Positions 27,716-35,444 of a DNA stretch of 36,021 nt are shown here, piece after piece. The notes under the pieces are model-generated. The model ran no database searches, had not been told where the DNA came from, and worked only from the letters and a program-made list of their open reading frames with translations. Numbering within the stretch: position 1 is the stretch's first letter; every line of letters begins with the position of its first letter. This stretch comes from Alphaproteobacteria bacterium (lineage in GTDB: Bacteria > Pseudomonadota > Alphaproteobacteria > JACZXZ01): positions 1 to 36,021 of the forward strand of contig DASPOR010000147.1 in NCBI GenBank assembly GCA_035625915.1. Reading direction: 5' to 3'. A program made the position numbers and the translations under genes.

Positions 27716-29014
27716 TTAGAAGAATGTTCGGATGGCCGACGTGACTTGGTAGCGATCGTCCACCAACCAAAGAAGCTGCCACTTATCGAACGTGGTGCAA
27801 GGATGGGAGATGCCGCAACCGATCATGTCCCCCACCTTCAAGTCGGAGTCGGGTGAGATCTCCATATAGGCGTGCTGATCGTTCAAGCCGATGATGCGCC
27901 AACTCGGCTCCGCGGGCGCCGGCGCCTCATGCCGGCCCGGTCGATACCAAGACAGCGGGCGAGGTAGATCGAGATCGAAAGAAACGTCGCGCCGTCCCAT
28001 CGTCAGAATCGCCCTCCCCGGTTCGGGTCGCGACTGCACGAGCGTCCATACTTCGAGCGCTGGCTGTAGTGCGGAACCCTTCGGGAGTTTAGCGGCACCG
28101 CGCGAGCCCATCACCTTCATCATCCGATCGTAGAATCCACTGTCATGCGTGATGTAGCATCCGCTGCGCAGGATTGTCCGGACCGGTCGAGACGACACCA
28201 TTTGCAGCTCCCGCGCCACGATGTCGAAGACTGCGGAACCACCGGCACTCAGAATGACGTGGTCGCCGTCGAATATCCCTTCTCGGTCGCAGGTCGCGGC
28301 GACGGCCTTCACCATGTCGGTAAGGCGGCGAACTCGCGCTTGGTCCGCGTCGGAATCTCCGGTTGCGGCAAGTCCCTCGAAGCACTCGATGCCGACGAGG
28401 CGCACGCGGCCGGATGCCTGCGCAGCGCGCGCGAGGTCAAGCGCTTCATTCTCGCTTCGGCAGCCTGTTCTGCCGCCAGCATATCCGATTTCGAGGAGCA
28501 CAGTGAATCGTCGGCGCAGATTGTGCTTGTCGGAAAGTACGGAAAGGATGTCGAGTTGCGCTTGCGAATCGAGCAGGAAAAGGAGTTCGAGGTCGGGGTG
28601 GTCGTTGAGTAATGCGATCACCGATGCGATGTCCCGCGCACCGACCAGTTGGTTCGCCAGGATGATCCTTCGAATGCCAAAGCGCATGGCGACATCGAGC
28701 TGATTGACCGTGGCAACGGTAATACCCCATGCGCCTCCATCGAGTTGCATTGCGAAGATCTGCGGCGCCATCGTCGTCTTCCCGTGAGGTGCGAGCAGCA
28801 CGTCATTTTGCGCTGCGAAGTCTCGCATCCAATTTCGGTTATGCCCGAGTGCGGCCCCTTTGATCACCGCGACCGGGAACGGCAAATCGTGTCGCAGCAA
28901 GCTCCATTTGCGCCTTCCGACGTCCTTTAGTGCCAGGGCCGCAGCGCCCACCGGAAAGCCCTTGAACCGGCTGTCGATGATCTCGTTCTCAATCGCCGTC
29001 AAATCGACTGTCAT
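27716..29014 (-). CDS. D-serine dehydratase / D-threonine aldolase-like PLP enzyme (fold type III)
   Basis: A 432-residue enzyme with an alanine-racemase-type barrel. The Schiff-base lysine is Lys79 in LLAPHGKTTMAP, the family hallmark. LEIGYAGGRTGCRSENEALD and HVILSAGGSAVFD are further barrel motifs. The C-terminal D-serine dehydratase-like domain ends with the metal site in ISHPCTTFDKW, where His and Cys two apart match the zinc ligands of eukaryotic-type D-serine dehydratase; D-threonine aldolase has His/Asp. Deamination or aldol cleavage of a D-amino acid is therefore likely. The ATG at 29014 lies one base after the stop of the secreted gamma-glutamyltransferase gene (TGACATG on the minus strand), so translation is probably coupled. 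In-frame upstream sequence to 29122 overlaps that gene and is rejected. Confidence 0.9.
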   Translation of the reverse strand: MTVDLTAIENEIIDSRFKGFPVGAAALALKDVGRRKWSLLRHDLPFPVAVIKGAALGHNRNWMRDFAAQNDVLLAPHGKTTMAPQIFAMQLDGGAWGITVATVNQLDVAMRFGIRRIILANQLVGARDIASVIALLNDHPDLELLFLLDSQAQLDILSVLSDKHNLRRRFTVLLEIGYAGGRTGCRSENEALDLARAAQASGRVRLVGIECFEGLAATGDSDADQARVRRLTDMVKAVAATCDREGIFDGDHVILSAGGSAVFDIVARELQMVSSRPVRTILRSGCYITHDSGFYDRMMKVMGSRGAAKLPKGSALQPALEVWTLVQSRPEPGRAILTMGRRDVSFDLDLPRPLSWYRPGRHEAPAPAEPSWRIIGLNDQHAYMEISPDSDLKVGDMIGCGISHPCTTFDKWQLLWLVDDRYQVTSAIRTFF

Positions 29015-29015
29015 G

Positions 29016-30782
29016 TCAGTATCCCACCGCTGCACCCGCCGGCCGGCGGGCGTCGTTTGCACCATAGAGGAACCCCCGCAGCACACCGCCCGAAAGTGCC
29101 GCGTCATTGCCCGACGTGGCAACGCTGTTCGAGCCAGGGGCTTCCCGACCGACCTCGATCAGTTCGGCCGCACCCCACGGGATCTGCTCGGTCATCTTGT
29201 ATCCCATGCCGGTCAGGATCTTAATTGTATCCGGCGACAGGCCAAAGGGCTCGTAGAAGACTTCGTCGGGAAGCCATTGGTGATGGATACGCGGCGCATC
29301 GACCGCCTCCTGGGGCGCCATGCGATAGTCGATGACGTTCATGGCGGTTTCGAGCGTAATGGTGATGATGCGCGACCCGCCGGGGCTGCCGAGCACGAGA
29401 AACACCTTGCCGTCTTTCGTCACGAGCGTGGGCGACATCGACGAAAGGGGTCGCTTTCCGGGGGCGATGGCGTTTGCCTGGCCTTGGACGAGGCCATAGA
29501 GATTGGGAACACCCGGCTTTATGGTGAAATCGTCCATCTCGTCGTTGAGAAAGAACCCGGTGCCGGGTGCGATCACGTTTGCGCCAAAGCCCCCATTGAT
29601 CGTGAAGGTAACGGAAACTGCGTTTCCGTCCTTGTCGACAATCGAGTAATGCGTCGTCTCGGATTTTTCGTCGGTCAATGCGCCCGGCTGAACATCCTTG
29701 GACGCAGTCGCTTTGTCGGGATCGATCTGGCTGCGGATCGCCGCCGCATGCGCCTTCGACAACAATCGCTCGAGCGGATTTGTTACGAATGCGGGGTCGC
29801 CCAGATATGTGTTGCGGTCGAGATAGGCATGCCGCATCGCCTCCACCATCAGATGCACCGATTGCGCCGAGCGGAAGCCCAGCGACGCCATGTCGTACCC
29901 TTCGAGCACATTGAGGATTTCACAAATCGTGGTGCCGCCCGAACTCGGCGGCGGCGCCGAGATGAATACGTAGCCGCGATAGCTGCAACGGATGGGTGCG
30001 CCCTCGGTCACCGTATAACTCGCAAAATCCGCCGCGGTTAGGATACCGCCATTGGCCTGGCTCGCCCGTTCCACCGCCTTTGCGATCGGTCCACGGTAGA
30101 AGGCGTCGGGGCCATGCCGTGCGATCGCGTCGAGCGTTCTCGCTAGGTCACGTTGGATCAGGCGCTCGCCCGGCTTGAGCCGCGTGCCGTCGCGATGCAG
30201 AAAGATCTTGGCGGCTACGGGGTCCTTGCCGAAGCGGTCGGCCTTACTGTCGAGGATATCCGTATCCGCCCGCTCGAGGACGAAGCCCTGGCGCGCCAAA
30301 CGAATCGCGGGCGCCATGTCTCTTGCGCGCGACAGTCTGCCGTATTCGACGAGCGCACGGTCGAGCCCCATCACAGTGCCCGGCACGCCCGCAGCCAGAT
30401 ATCCGTAAAGGCTGAGATCGGGAATGGCATTGCCCTGCGAATCGAGATACATGCCCTCGCCCGCGGCCGCCGGTGCCGTTTCGCGAAAATTGATGAAGGT
30501 GTCCCGGCCGTCCGCGAGATGAATGATCATGAACCCGCCGCCGCCGATATTTCCGCAGCACGGGTTGACGACCGCGAGTGCATATCCGACGGCGACGGCG
30601 GCGTCGACTGCGTTTCCGCCCCGCTTGAGTATCTCTACTCCGACCTCCGATGCGTAGTGTTGAGAGGTGACCACCATGCCGTGCTCGCCCTCGACTGCCG
30701 GCAGCGACGCGGCATGACCCTTCGACGCGAGTATCGCCGCCGCAATCGCTATGGCCCCAATTCGGTAGGGGTGCCTAGTCAT
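29016..30782 (-). CDS. ggt: Gamma-glutamyltransferase, secreted
   Basis: A 588-residue periplasmic or secreted enzyme that cleaves gamma-glutamyl amide bonds of glutathione and related compounds. It has a signal peptide (MTRHPYRIGAIAIAAAILAS ending GHAAS), the large-subunit signature VVNPCCGNIGGGGFMIIHLA, and the autoprocessing site before Thr376 in SETTHYSIVDKDGNAVS, the canonical nucleophile motif. Other canonical parts are LNDEMDDF (substrate pocket), PLSSMSPT and VLGSPGGSRI (oxyanion hole and glycine binding). A strong GGAGGAG lies upstream of the ATG at 30782. A long in-frame extension to 31010 has no family similarity and would overlap the next gene. It is directly upstream of, and coupled to, the D-amino-acid enzyme gene, which suggests that released D-amino acids are processed further (inference). 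Confidence 0.94.
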   Translation of the reverse strand: MTRHPYRIGAIAIAAAILASKGHAASLPAVEGEHGMVVTSQHYASEVGVEILKRGGNAVDAAVAVGYALAVVNPCCGNIGGGGFMIIHLADGRDTFINFRETAPAAAGEGMYLDSQGNAIPDLSLYGYLAAGVPGTVMGLDRALVEYGRLSRARDMAPAIRLARQGFVLERADTDILDSKADRFGKDPVAAKIFLHRDGTRLKPGERLIQRDLARTLDAIARHGPDAFYRGPIAKAVERASQANGGILTAADFASYTVTEGAPIRCSYRGYVFISAPPPSSGGTTICEILNVLEGYDMASLGFRSAQSVHLMVEAMRHAYLDRNTYLGDPAFVTNPLERLLSKAHAAAIRSQIDPDKATASKDVQPGALTDEKSETTHYSIVDKDGNAVSVTFTINGGFGANVIAPGTGFFLNDEMDDFTIKPGVPNLYGLVQGQANAIAPGKRPLSSMSPTLVTKDGKVFLVLGSPGGSRIITITLETAMNVIDYRMAPQEAVDAPRIHHQWLPDEVFYEPFGLSPDTIKILTGMGYKMTEQIPWGAAELIEVGREAPGSNSVATSGNDAALSGGVLRGFLYGANDARRPAGAAVGY

Positions 30783-30882
30783 CGTTTCTCCTCCGCCGCT
30801 GCGCATGGGCGCACCCTTGTTTTCATAATGACCCCGCTTTGCCGGGCGTGACAAAAATGCGGAGGCTACCCCACAACTTCGA

Positions 30883-32418
30883 TCATTCCGTCTTTGCCGT
30901 GATCGTAGCACCACCCAGCGCGAGGTAAAGCTGCGCTGTATCCTGAAACTGCTGTGCCTCAGCACGAACATAGCCAAGCCGCGCCTGCTCACGAAGACGC
31001 TGCGCATCAAGCACTTGGATGATGCCGACGTTTCCGGCGGTATAGCTGAGTCGCGTCAACGCGAGCGACGCGTCCGCCGCCTCGAGCGCGTGCTTTTGTG
31101 CGGCCAATTCCTCCGCGTCGTGGGTGAGGGCTTGAAGGACGTCAGCCACTTGCCCGAACGACGTCAGCACCGTCTGTTCATAGTTCGCAAGCGATGCGCG
31201 GTAGGCGTCAATGGCCCCCTGACGTTCCGCCTCGAGCGTGCCGCCATGGAAGATCGGCGCCGTCAACCCTCCCGCCAAACTCCAGATGTTGCTTCCAGCA
31301 TCGAAAAAATGACCGAGAGTGAGGGCCTGCTGGCCGACCGACCCGTTCAGCGTGATCTGGGGGTAAAGATTCGCTGTCGCAACCCCGATCGTGGCACTCG
31401 CGGCATGGAGCTGCGCCTCCGCCGCCATGATATCGGGCCGGTCATGCGCAAGTTCGGAGGGCAGACTGAGCGGCAGTTCGCGCGGCAGGGTGAAATGATC
31501 GAGGTCGAACTTCGGCGCGGACCACTCCGCCGGCGGCCGTCCGACGAGAATTGCAAGCGCGTGGTGCGCCACGCTCAATTGTTGCCTGAGCGGAGGAAGC
31601 AGCGTGCGGTCGTTTTCGAGCTGGCTCCGTGCAATCAAGACGTCAACCTCGGACACCGAGCCGGCCTCGCGCGCCGTGCGCACCAGCGATAGGTTCGTCT
31701 CGTCGTCGACGAGGATTTCGTGGACCGCCGAGATCTGGGCTCCGGCGGACGCAATCAAGAAGACCTGGGTGGCCACATTGCCGGTCAATGCGAGAATCGC
31801 GGCGTCGAGTTGGTATGCTTGGTACTCCGCAAGCGCTTCCTGCCCTTCTATCTGCCGTTTCACCCCACCAAATAGATCGACGGTGTAACTCACGCTTGGC
31901 CCGGCGGTGAATAAATTGAATGGGGGTTCCGCGGGAAATCCCTGGATTCCGAATGATTGAGTGTTGATTTGCTGGCGGACCGCACTCGCCGAGAAGTCGA
32001 CCTGGGGATAGAGGGGACCGTAAGCGGCAATGACCGCCTGTTGCGCTTGGGCGAGGGTGGCCTTCGTCGCAGCGAGGGTGCGGTTCTGCTCGATCGCCGT
32101 CGCGATCGTGCGATCGAGATCGGGCGAGCCGAACTGGGTCCACCAGTCGGGCGTCAATTTCTTTTCTGCCGAGAAATGCTGTTCGACCTCCGCCGCATCT
32201 GCGGGCGAAAGCTGCGGCCCTCCCTCATTCGTATACATCTCGGTTGTGGGCGCCTTCGGTCGCTCGAAATCCGGCCCGACGGTGCACGCAGACGCCCCTG
32301 CGGCAAGTGCTGCCGCAAGCGCGCCCATCCCGAGGCGCTTGCATGAGGTCCGATTCGGACATTGCACCGGGGTTCGCGCTATCTTTTTGTGTCTTACTGA
32401 TCGAATTCGTCTTGTCAA
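30883..32418 (-). CDS. Outer-membrane efflux lipoprotein, NodT/OprM family
   Basis: A TolC-like outer-membrane channel of up to 511 residues. The lipobox ends GASAC with the cysteine near residue 45 of the longest reading, followed by TVGPDFERPKAP, the hallmark of NodT-family RND outer-membrane lipoproteins. Two OEP repeats follow (WWTQFGSPDLDRTIATAIEQ; LPLSLPSELAHDRPDIMAAE). The start is uncertain. The longest frame begins with TTG at 32418, an in-frame GTG at 32367 would give a more normal signal peptide, and an ATG at 32328 gives a very short one. The gene is divergent from a TetR-type regulator, so it is probably controlled by it. It may serve the RND pump at 14029-18496 or another pump elsewhere. 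Confidence 0.9.
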   Translation of the reverse strand: MTRRIRSVRHKKIARTPVQCPNRTSCKRLGMGALAAALAAGASACTVGPDFERPKAPTTEMYTNEGGPQLSPADAAEVEQHFSAEKKLTPDWWTQFGSPDLDRTIATAIEQNRTLAATKATLAQAQQAVIAAYGPLYPQVDFSASAVRQQINTQSFGIQGFPAEPPFNLFTAGPSVSYTVDLFGGVKRQIEGQEALAEYQAYQLDAAILALTGNVATQVFLIASAGAQISAVHEILVDDETNLSLVRTAREAGSVSEVDVLIARSQLENDRTLLPPLRQQLSVAHHALAILVGRPPAEWSAPKFDLDHFTLPRELPLSLPSELAHDRPDIMAAEAQLHAASATIGVATANLYPQITLNGSVGQQALTLGHFFDAGSNIWSLAGGLTAPIFHGGTLEAERQGAIDAYRASLANYEQTVLTSFGQVADVLQALTHDAEELAAQKHALEAADASLALTRLSYTAGNVGIIQVLDAQRLREQARLGYVRAEAQQFQDTAQLYLALGGATITAKTE

Positions 32419-32619
32419 CCCAATGTGTCCTCAATCCGGCGTATCCGGCCGATTTCCCCCGGCATCGCGCACGCACCCGTCGCGGGCTGGCGGAATATCA
32501 AGAATTCGCCCCTCGTGCAATCCAACCGCAAGCCCTCGCCCATCTCAACCATAGACGCGACCGAACCGAAGTTGCGCCGGGACACGAAAAAAATGTAACT
32601 TGGTCGTTCAATTCTCGGT

Positions 32620-33318
32620 ATGATTGCACCCGACATGGTTGTTATGCGAGAGCGGCCGCGAAAGCGACGACGAGTTCCAAAGGGCGAGATACGGGGCGCG
32701 CGTGGCGGGCGTCCGTCGCGCGTGGAGGCGGAGCGGCTCTCCGATCGGATTTTGGAAGTCGCGACAGAGATGTTTATCGGCCATGGTTACAGCGCTACGA
32801 GCATCGAGGCGATCGCATCGGCCGCGCGGATCGGAAAGCTGACGCTTTATCGTCGGTTTTCTGACAAAGCCGCCCTCTTTGGGGAGGTCGTCCATAGAAT
32901 GATCGAGCGCTGGAAAAATACAGTCGCCGATCTTGCCGAGGCGGACGGCGAACTCAACGAGGTCCTCGAACGCACGGCGGCCCGGCTCCTCGATATCGTG
33001 CTTTCGCCGGAAGCGATCTCGCTCTATCGAATTGTGACGGCCGAGGCAGTCCGCTTTCCAGCGCTCGCCCACCTCCTCCACCGCCAGGGCGATACGCGGA
33101 ATGGTAATCCGGTGGTCGCATTGCTGCGTCGGCAATCGGAGCAGGGCGTCCTCAAGGTCGAGGACCCGAACTTCGCGGCGGAGCAATTCATCCAGATGGT
33201 GATCGGCGAGCCGCGCCGGCGCCTACTCCTGGGCCTGCCGGCGCCAAGCGGGCGCGAAAGCCGAGAACGCGTCCGAAAGTCCGTCGACCTATTCCTGAAT
33301 GGCTGTAGGTCCTCCTGA
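32620..33318 (+). CDS. TetR/AcrR-family transcriptional regulator
   Basis: A 232-residue repressor. After a basic N-terminal tail (MRERPRKRRRVPKGE), the TetR helix-turn-helix spans about residues 40-88: LSDRILEVATEMFIGHGYSA, then the recognition part IGKLTLYRRFSDKAALFGEV. The C-terminal ligand/dimer domain resembles the AefR-like (TetR_C_7) type. Possible starts are ATG at 32620, 32635 and 32644, none with a clear ribosome site; a TATGAT overlapping the first may be a -10 box, which would favour the later starts. It is divergent from the NodT-type channel gene across about 200 bases, the usual arrangement for an autoregulated efflux repressor. I see no convincing palindromic operator. Confidence 0.92.
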   Translation: MIAPDMVVMRERPRKRRRVPKGEIRGARGGRPSRVEAERLSDRILEVATEMFIGHGYSATSIEAIASAARIGKLTLYRRFSDKAALFGEVVHRMIERWKNTVADLAEADGELNEVLERTAARLLDIVLSPEAISLYRIVTAEAVRFPALAHLLHRQGDTRNGNPVVALLRRQSEQGVLKVEDPNFAAEQFIQMVIGEPRRRLLLGLPAPSGRESRERVRKSVDLFLNGCRSS

Positions 33319-33472
33319 ACGGCTGCATTGCTTGAACAAGCTACGCGCCCTGCGGTGGGCTGGCCGCCAGCGAACCTGTGAATTACAACGGGGCAACGGT
33401 TAGTTGGAATTGTGGCATCAAACAAGCAGATTCGAGAATTGAGGATCTGGTTTGATGAATTAGAAAGGCGTT

Positions 33473-33498
33473 GGCCGGCGGATTTTGGTCCGCCGGCC
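33473..33498 (-). terminator. Strong hairpin after glycine-rich protein gene
   Basis: A perfect 10-bp stem GGCCGGCGGA/TCCGCCGGCC with a 6-base loop begins 14 bases after the stop of the glycine-rich gene. On the minus strand the T content after it is weak (CCTTTCT), so termination efficiency is uncertain. An almost identical hairpin with a different loop follows the paralogue at 35905-35931. Confidence 0.55.
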
Positions 33499-33511
33499 GC
33501 GGCCGCTAGGC

Positions 33512-34252
33512 TTACTTCGCGAAAGTGATTGATGCGTTGGCCGCAATGTTGGTCATCGAGGCCGAGTTGGTCACAAGGCCCGAGCTTCCGCTCAGATTTG
33601 CAACGCCTGCGGTATTGTAGAGAGACATGGAAACGCCGCCCGTCGACCACGTTGCGCCGCCGCCACCGCCGCCATTGCCAGCGTTGCCGCCTTCCGCAGC
33701 GTTGATGCCACCCGCCGCTTCAGAGACACCGCCGGTCGAGTTGGCGTTGCCACCATTGTTGCTTCCAGCGTTGCCGCCCTGACCACCGCCGGCATGGGCC
33801 GAACCACCCTTAGCCTTCTGATGGATGTCGCCATAATAGGCGTCGCCGGAGTTGCTGTTCGACGCGTTGCCGCCGTTCGACGAGCTATTCGCATCGCCGC
33901 CGACACCAACCGCGAACCCACCGAGAGCAGCACTACCACCAGCATGTGAATGGGCATTTGCACCCTTCGCACTGGCTCTGCCGCCATTGGCGTCACCGCC
34001 GTCACCGCCAGCATTCACGATGAAGACGGGGCTGTAGCTGTTTTCTTGTCGCAAGCACTGGTCAGCCGTTACCGTTGTCGTAATTGTATTGGTCGTGCTT
34101 TCCGACTTGTTGATGTCGCCCATGAAGCCGGCCCACACGGTGACATCGCTGTAGCTGATATTCGCACTTTCGAACGGATTGGCCGACGCCGTCGAGCCGA
34201 AGGCGACTGCCAAGGCAAACGCGGAAATTCCCGCGGAAAGAACCTTACGCAT
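33512..34252 (-). CDS. Secreted glycine/asparagine/serine-rich protein, function unknown
   Basis: A 246-residue protein that I do not recognise as a named family. The signal peptide MRKVLSAGISAFALAVAFGS with an ATASA/STASAN cleavage region predicts export. A short ordered part (about residues 25-90, with YSDVTVWAGFMGDINKSES and one Cys in DQCLRQENS) is followed by about 120 residues of Gly-, Asn-, Ser- and Ala-rich low-complexity sequence (GGDGGDANGG, GGNAGSNNGGNAN). The C-terminal 40 residues are more regular (SLYNTAGVANLSGSSG, ending NASITFAK). The composition suits a surface, adhesive or matrix protein. AAGGAG lies 7 bases upstream of the ATG at 34252; an earlier ATG at 34366 is rejected. 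The 3' part is repeated at the right edge of the window with near identity. Confidence 0.82.
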   Translation of the reverse strand: MRKVLSAGISAFALAVAFGSTASANPFESANISYSDVTVWAGFMGDINKSESTTNTITTTVTADQCLRQENSYSPVFIVNAGGDGGDANGGRASAKGANAHSHAGGSAALGGFAVGVGGDANSSSNGGNASNSNSGDAYYGDIHQKAKGGSAHAGGGQGGNAGSNNGGNANSTGGVSEAAGGINAAEGGNAGNGGGGGGATWSTGGVSMSLYNTAGVANLSGSSGLVTNSASMTNIAANASITFAK

Positions 34253-34741
34253 AGTGCTCTCCTTCCATTGGTATGTGGTTATGTTTGTTGCCATGCTTTT
34301 TTGCGCGAAGTGCCCGCCCGACGCGTTTCGATACTTGTCGAGCCGGGTTTGGTAAATGCAGCACAAAACGCCACATATCCAGCGAGCAAGGTGGCAACGG
34401 ACATGCCAATGAGAAAGTGCATTGAACTTATTTGATATCGAACAATAATTTCCAAAACGTGGTTAACAAGGAGAGTGCTTGAAAACATAGCCGAACAAGT
34501 TTCTTAGGAAAATCTCAAAATCCGAAAGATCGCGCGGTGTGCCGTCAATGCTTCAGCGGTTTACACTTCTTGCACTTCAACGAAATGGATCCGATCCCGC
34601 GAGTCCAAACCGATCCGGTGAGACAAACCGCGACGGTTTCGCAGACTGGCAGCCGTAGGGTTTTGGTCACGAAGAAGCGCAAACGAAGGCCACGCCTCTT
34701 TCCCTTGTGGGGCGCTCTTCTTTGGCGAGCGAGTTGCAATC
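34253..34741. other. Intergenic region upstream of the glycine-rich gene
   Basis: This is the minus-strand leader and promoter region of the glycine-rich gene; the segment 34425-34520 is AT-rich. No well-spaced sigma70 pair was found. At 34625-34639 there is a 6-bp hairpin AAACCG/CGGTTT, and at 34693-34714 a 6-bp stem CGCCTC/GGGGCG followed by CTCTTCTTT. The latter may be a worn terminator of the + strand repeat family to the right. Apart from the weak small frame at 34279-34422 no coding sequence is supported. Confidence 0.4.
34279..34422 (-). CDS. Possible small membrane peptide
   Basis: A 47-residue open frame upstream of the glycine-rich gene and on the same strand. It starts MHFLIGMSVATLLAGYVAFC, one plausible transmembrane helix, followed by a basic, hydrophilic tail. 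An in-frame ATG at 34488 would extend it. Neither start has a ribosome binding site, and no homologue is recognised. It could be a leader peptide of the downstream gene or simply chance open sequence. Kept as a weak candidate because of its helix-then-basic-tail layout. Confidence 0.2.
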   Translation of the reverse strand: MHFLIGMSVATLLAGYVAFCAAFTKPGSTSIETRRAGTSRKKAWQQT

Positions 34742-34803
34742 GGCGCATACTCGAGGTCCCCGCAATGGGTACTCCTGTTAGATGCCTTGCCGACAAGCCA
34801 AAG

Positions 34804-34900
34804 TGGGCTCATATTCGCAGCGCCCGAAACGGGCACTTTTGTCTCTAGGTGGTCCTGAGCCCCGCCTCGATCTCCCCTGAATCCGGGCGGGGCTTTCCTT
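34804..34900 (+). ncRNA. Candidate small RNA unit 1
   Basis: It starts TGGGCTCATATTCGCAGC. GGGC (34805-34808) can pair with GCCC at 34822-34825. Alternatively GCCCG (34822-34826) closes a hairpin with CGGGC (34830-34834) over AAA. The 3' terminator stem is AGCCCCGCC (34858-34866) with GGCGGGGCT (34886-34894), loop 19 bases, then TTCCTT. The unit is about 97 bases long. No upstream promoter is convincing. Confidence 0.45.
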
Positions 34901-34945
34901 TGCTCAGCTTGAAAAACCGATAGCAATATAAGCAATTTGTAAGGA

Positions 34946-35031
34946 TGGGCTGCATGACCGCATCGGCCGTTGCCGCCAATCTGCGACCACGCGAAAGGCG
35001 TCCCTTGCCCCGCAACTGTCGCGGGGCTTTT
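34946..35031 (+). ncRNA. Candidate small RNA unit 2
   Basis: It starts TGGGCTGCATGACCGCATCG, clearly related to units 1 and 3. TGC and GCA flank the loop ATGACC. The second hairpin is CGGC/GCCG over CGTT. The terminator is a perfect 7-bp GCCCCGC (35007-35013)/GCGGGGC (35021-35027) with a 7-base loop and TTTT. An AT-rich stretch at 34909-34940 (TTGAAA, TATAAG) precedes it and may hold its promoter, but the spacing is not standard. Confidence 0.48.
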
Positions 35032-35051
35032 ACTTTGCAGGCGCAACAGTT

Positions 35052-35140
35052 TGGGTGCATACTTGCATCGCCCCTCAAGGGGCAACTTCCATAGATATGT
35101 GGTACTTGCCCCGCCCTTCCTCAGAAGCGGCGGGGCCTTT
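35052..35140 (+). ncRNA. Candidate small RNA unit 3
   Basis: The best-formed unit. The 5' stem GGG-TGCA/TGCA-(TCG)-CCC encloses TACT. The competing hairpin is GCCCC (35070-35074)/GGGGC (35079-35083) over TCAA. The terminator is GCCCCGCC (35108-35115)/GGCGGGGC (35129-35136), whose apex continues as CTTC/GAAG over CTCA, followed by CTTTG. GGGGC of the second hairpin could also pair with GCCCC of the terminator, giving mutually exclusive folds. Confidence 0.5.
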
Positions 35141-35262
35141 GTGTGCGCAGCTATCACCGAATCTCAGGCAAAATATCGATATGAACAAGAGACGATTCGT
35201 ATACGCCACCGGACATCGATTCGATGCCATACTTTTTTATCTGCATTGCCGGACGCGTCGCT

Positions 35263-35340
35263 TGGGGCGGTTACCCATCGCGTCCTTAACGCGGGATCCA
35301 CTTGCCCCGCTTCTTTGGCCTTAAGCGCCAGGGCATTTTT
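35263..35340 (+). ncRNA. Candidate small RNA unit 4 (degenerate terminator)
   Basis: It starts TGGGGCGGTTACCCATCGCG. TGGG pairs with CCCA, and the second hairpin is CGCG (35279-35282)/CGCG (35290-35293). The sequence ACTTGCCCCGC before the terminator matches unit 3 exactly. The terminator arm is altered (GCCC at 35304-35307 with GGGC at 35331-35334, internal GCTT/AAGC) but is followed by ATTTTT. A longer stem GGACGCG (35251-35257)/CGCGTCC (35279-35285) is also possible. Confidence 0.4.
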
Positions 35341-35444
35341 GGTCGGTGGCATCGATGATGGCGCACTAACGTCATCCACAACAAGCTCCGATCGATCACG
35401 CCAACGAGCATTGATCGGATGTCATTATGCCGGTTCGGCGTTAC

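Noticed and set aside
28860..30041. A 393-codon + strand frame antisense to ggt
   Set aside because: Shadow of a high-GC gene; no start signal and no conserved motif.
30783..30882. Possible terminator between the channel gene and ggt
   Set aside because: The only stem found (CCCG/CGGG) is short and is not followed by a T tract on the relevant strand.
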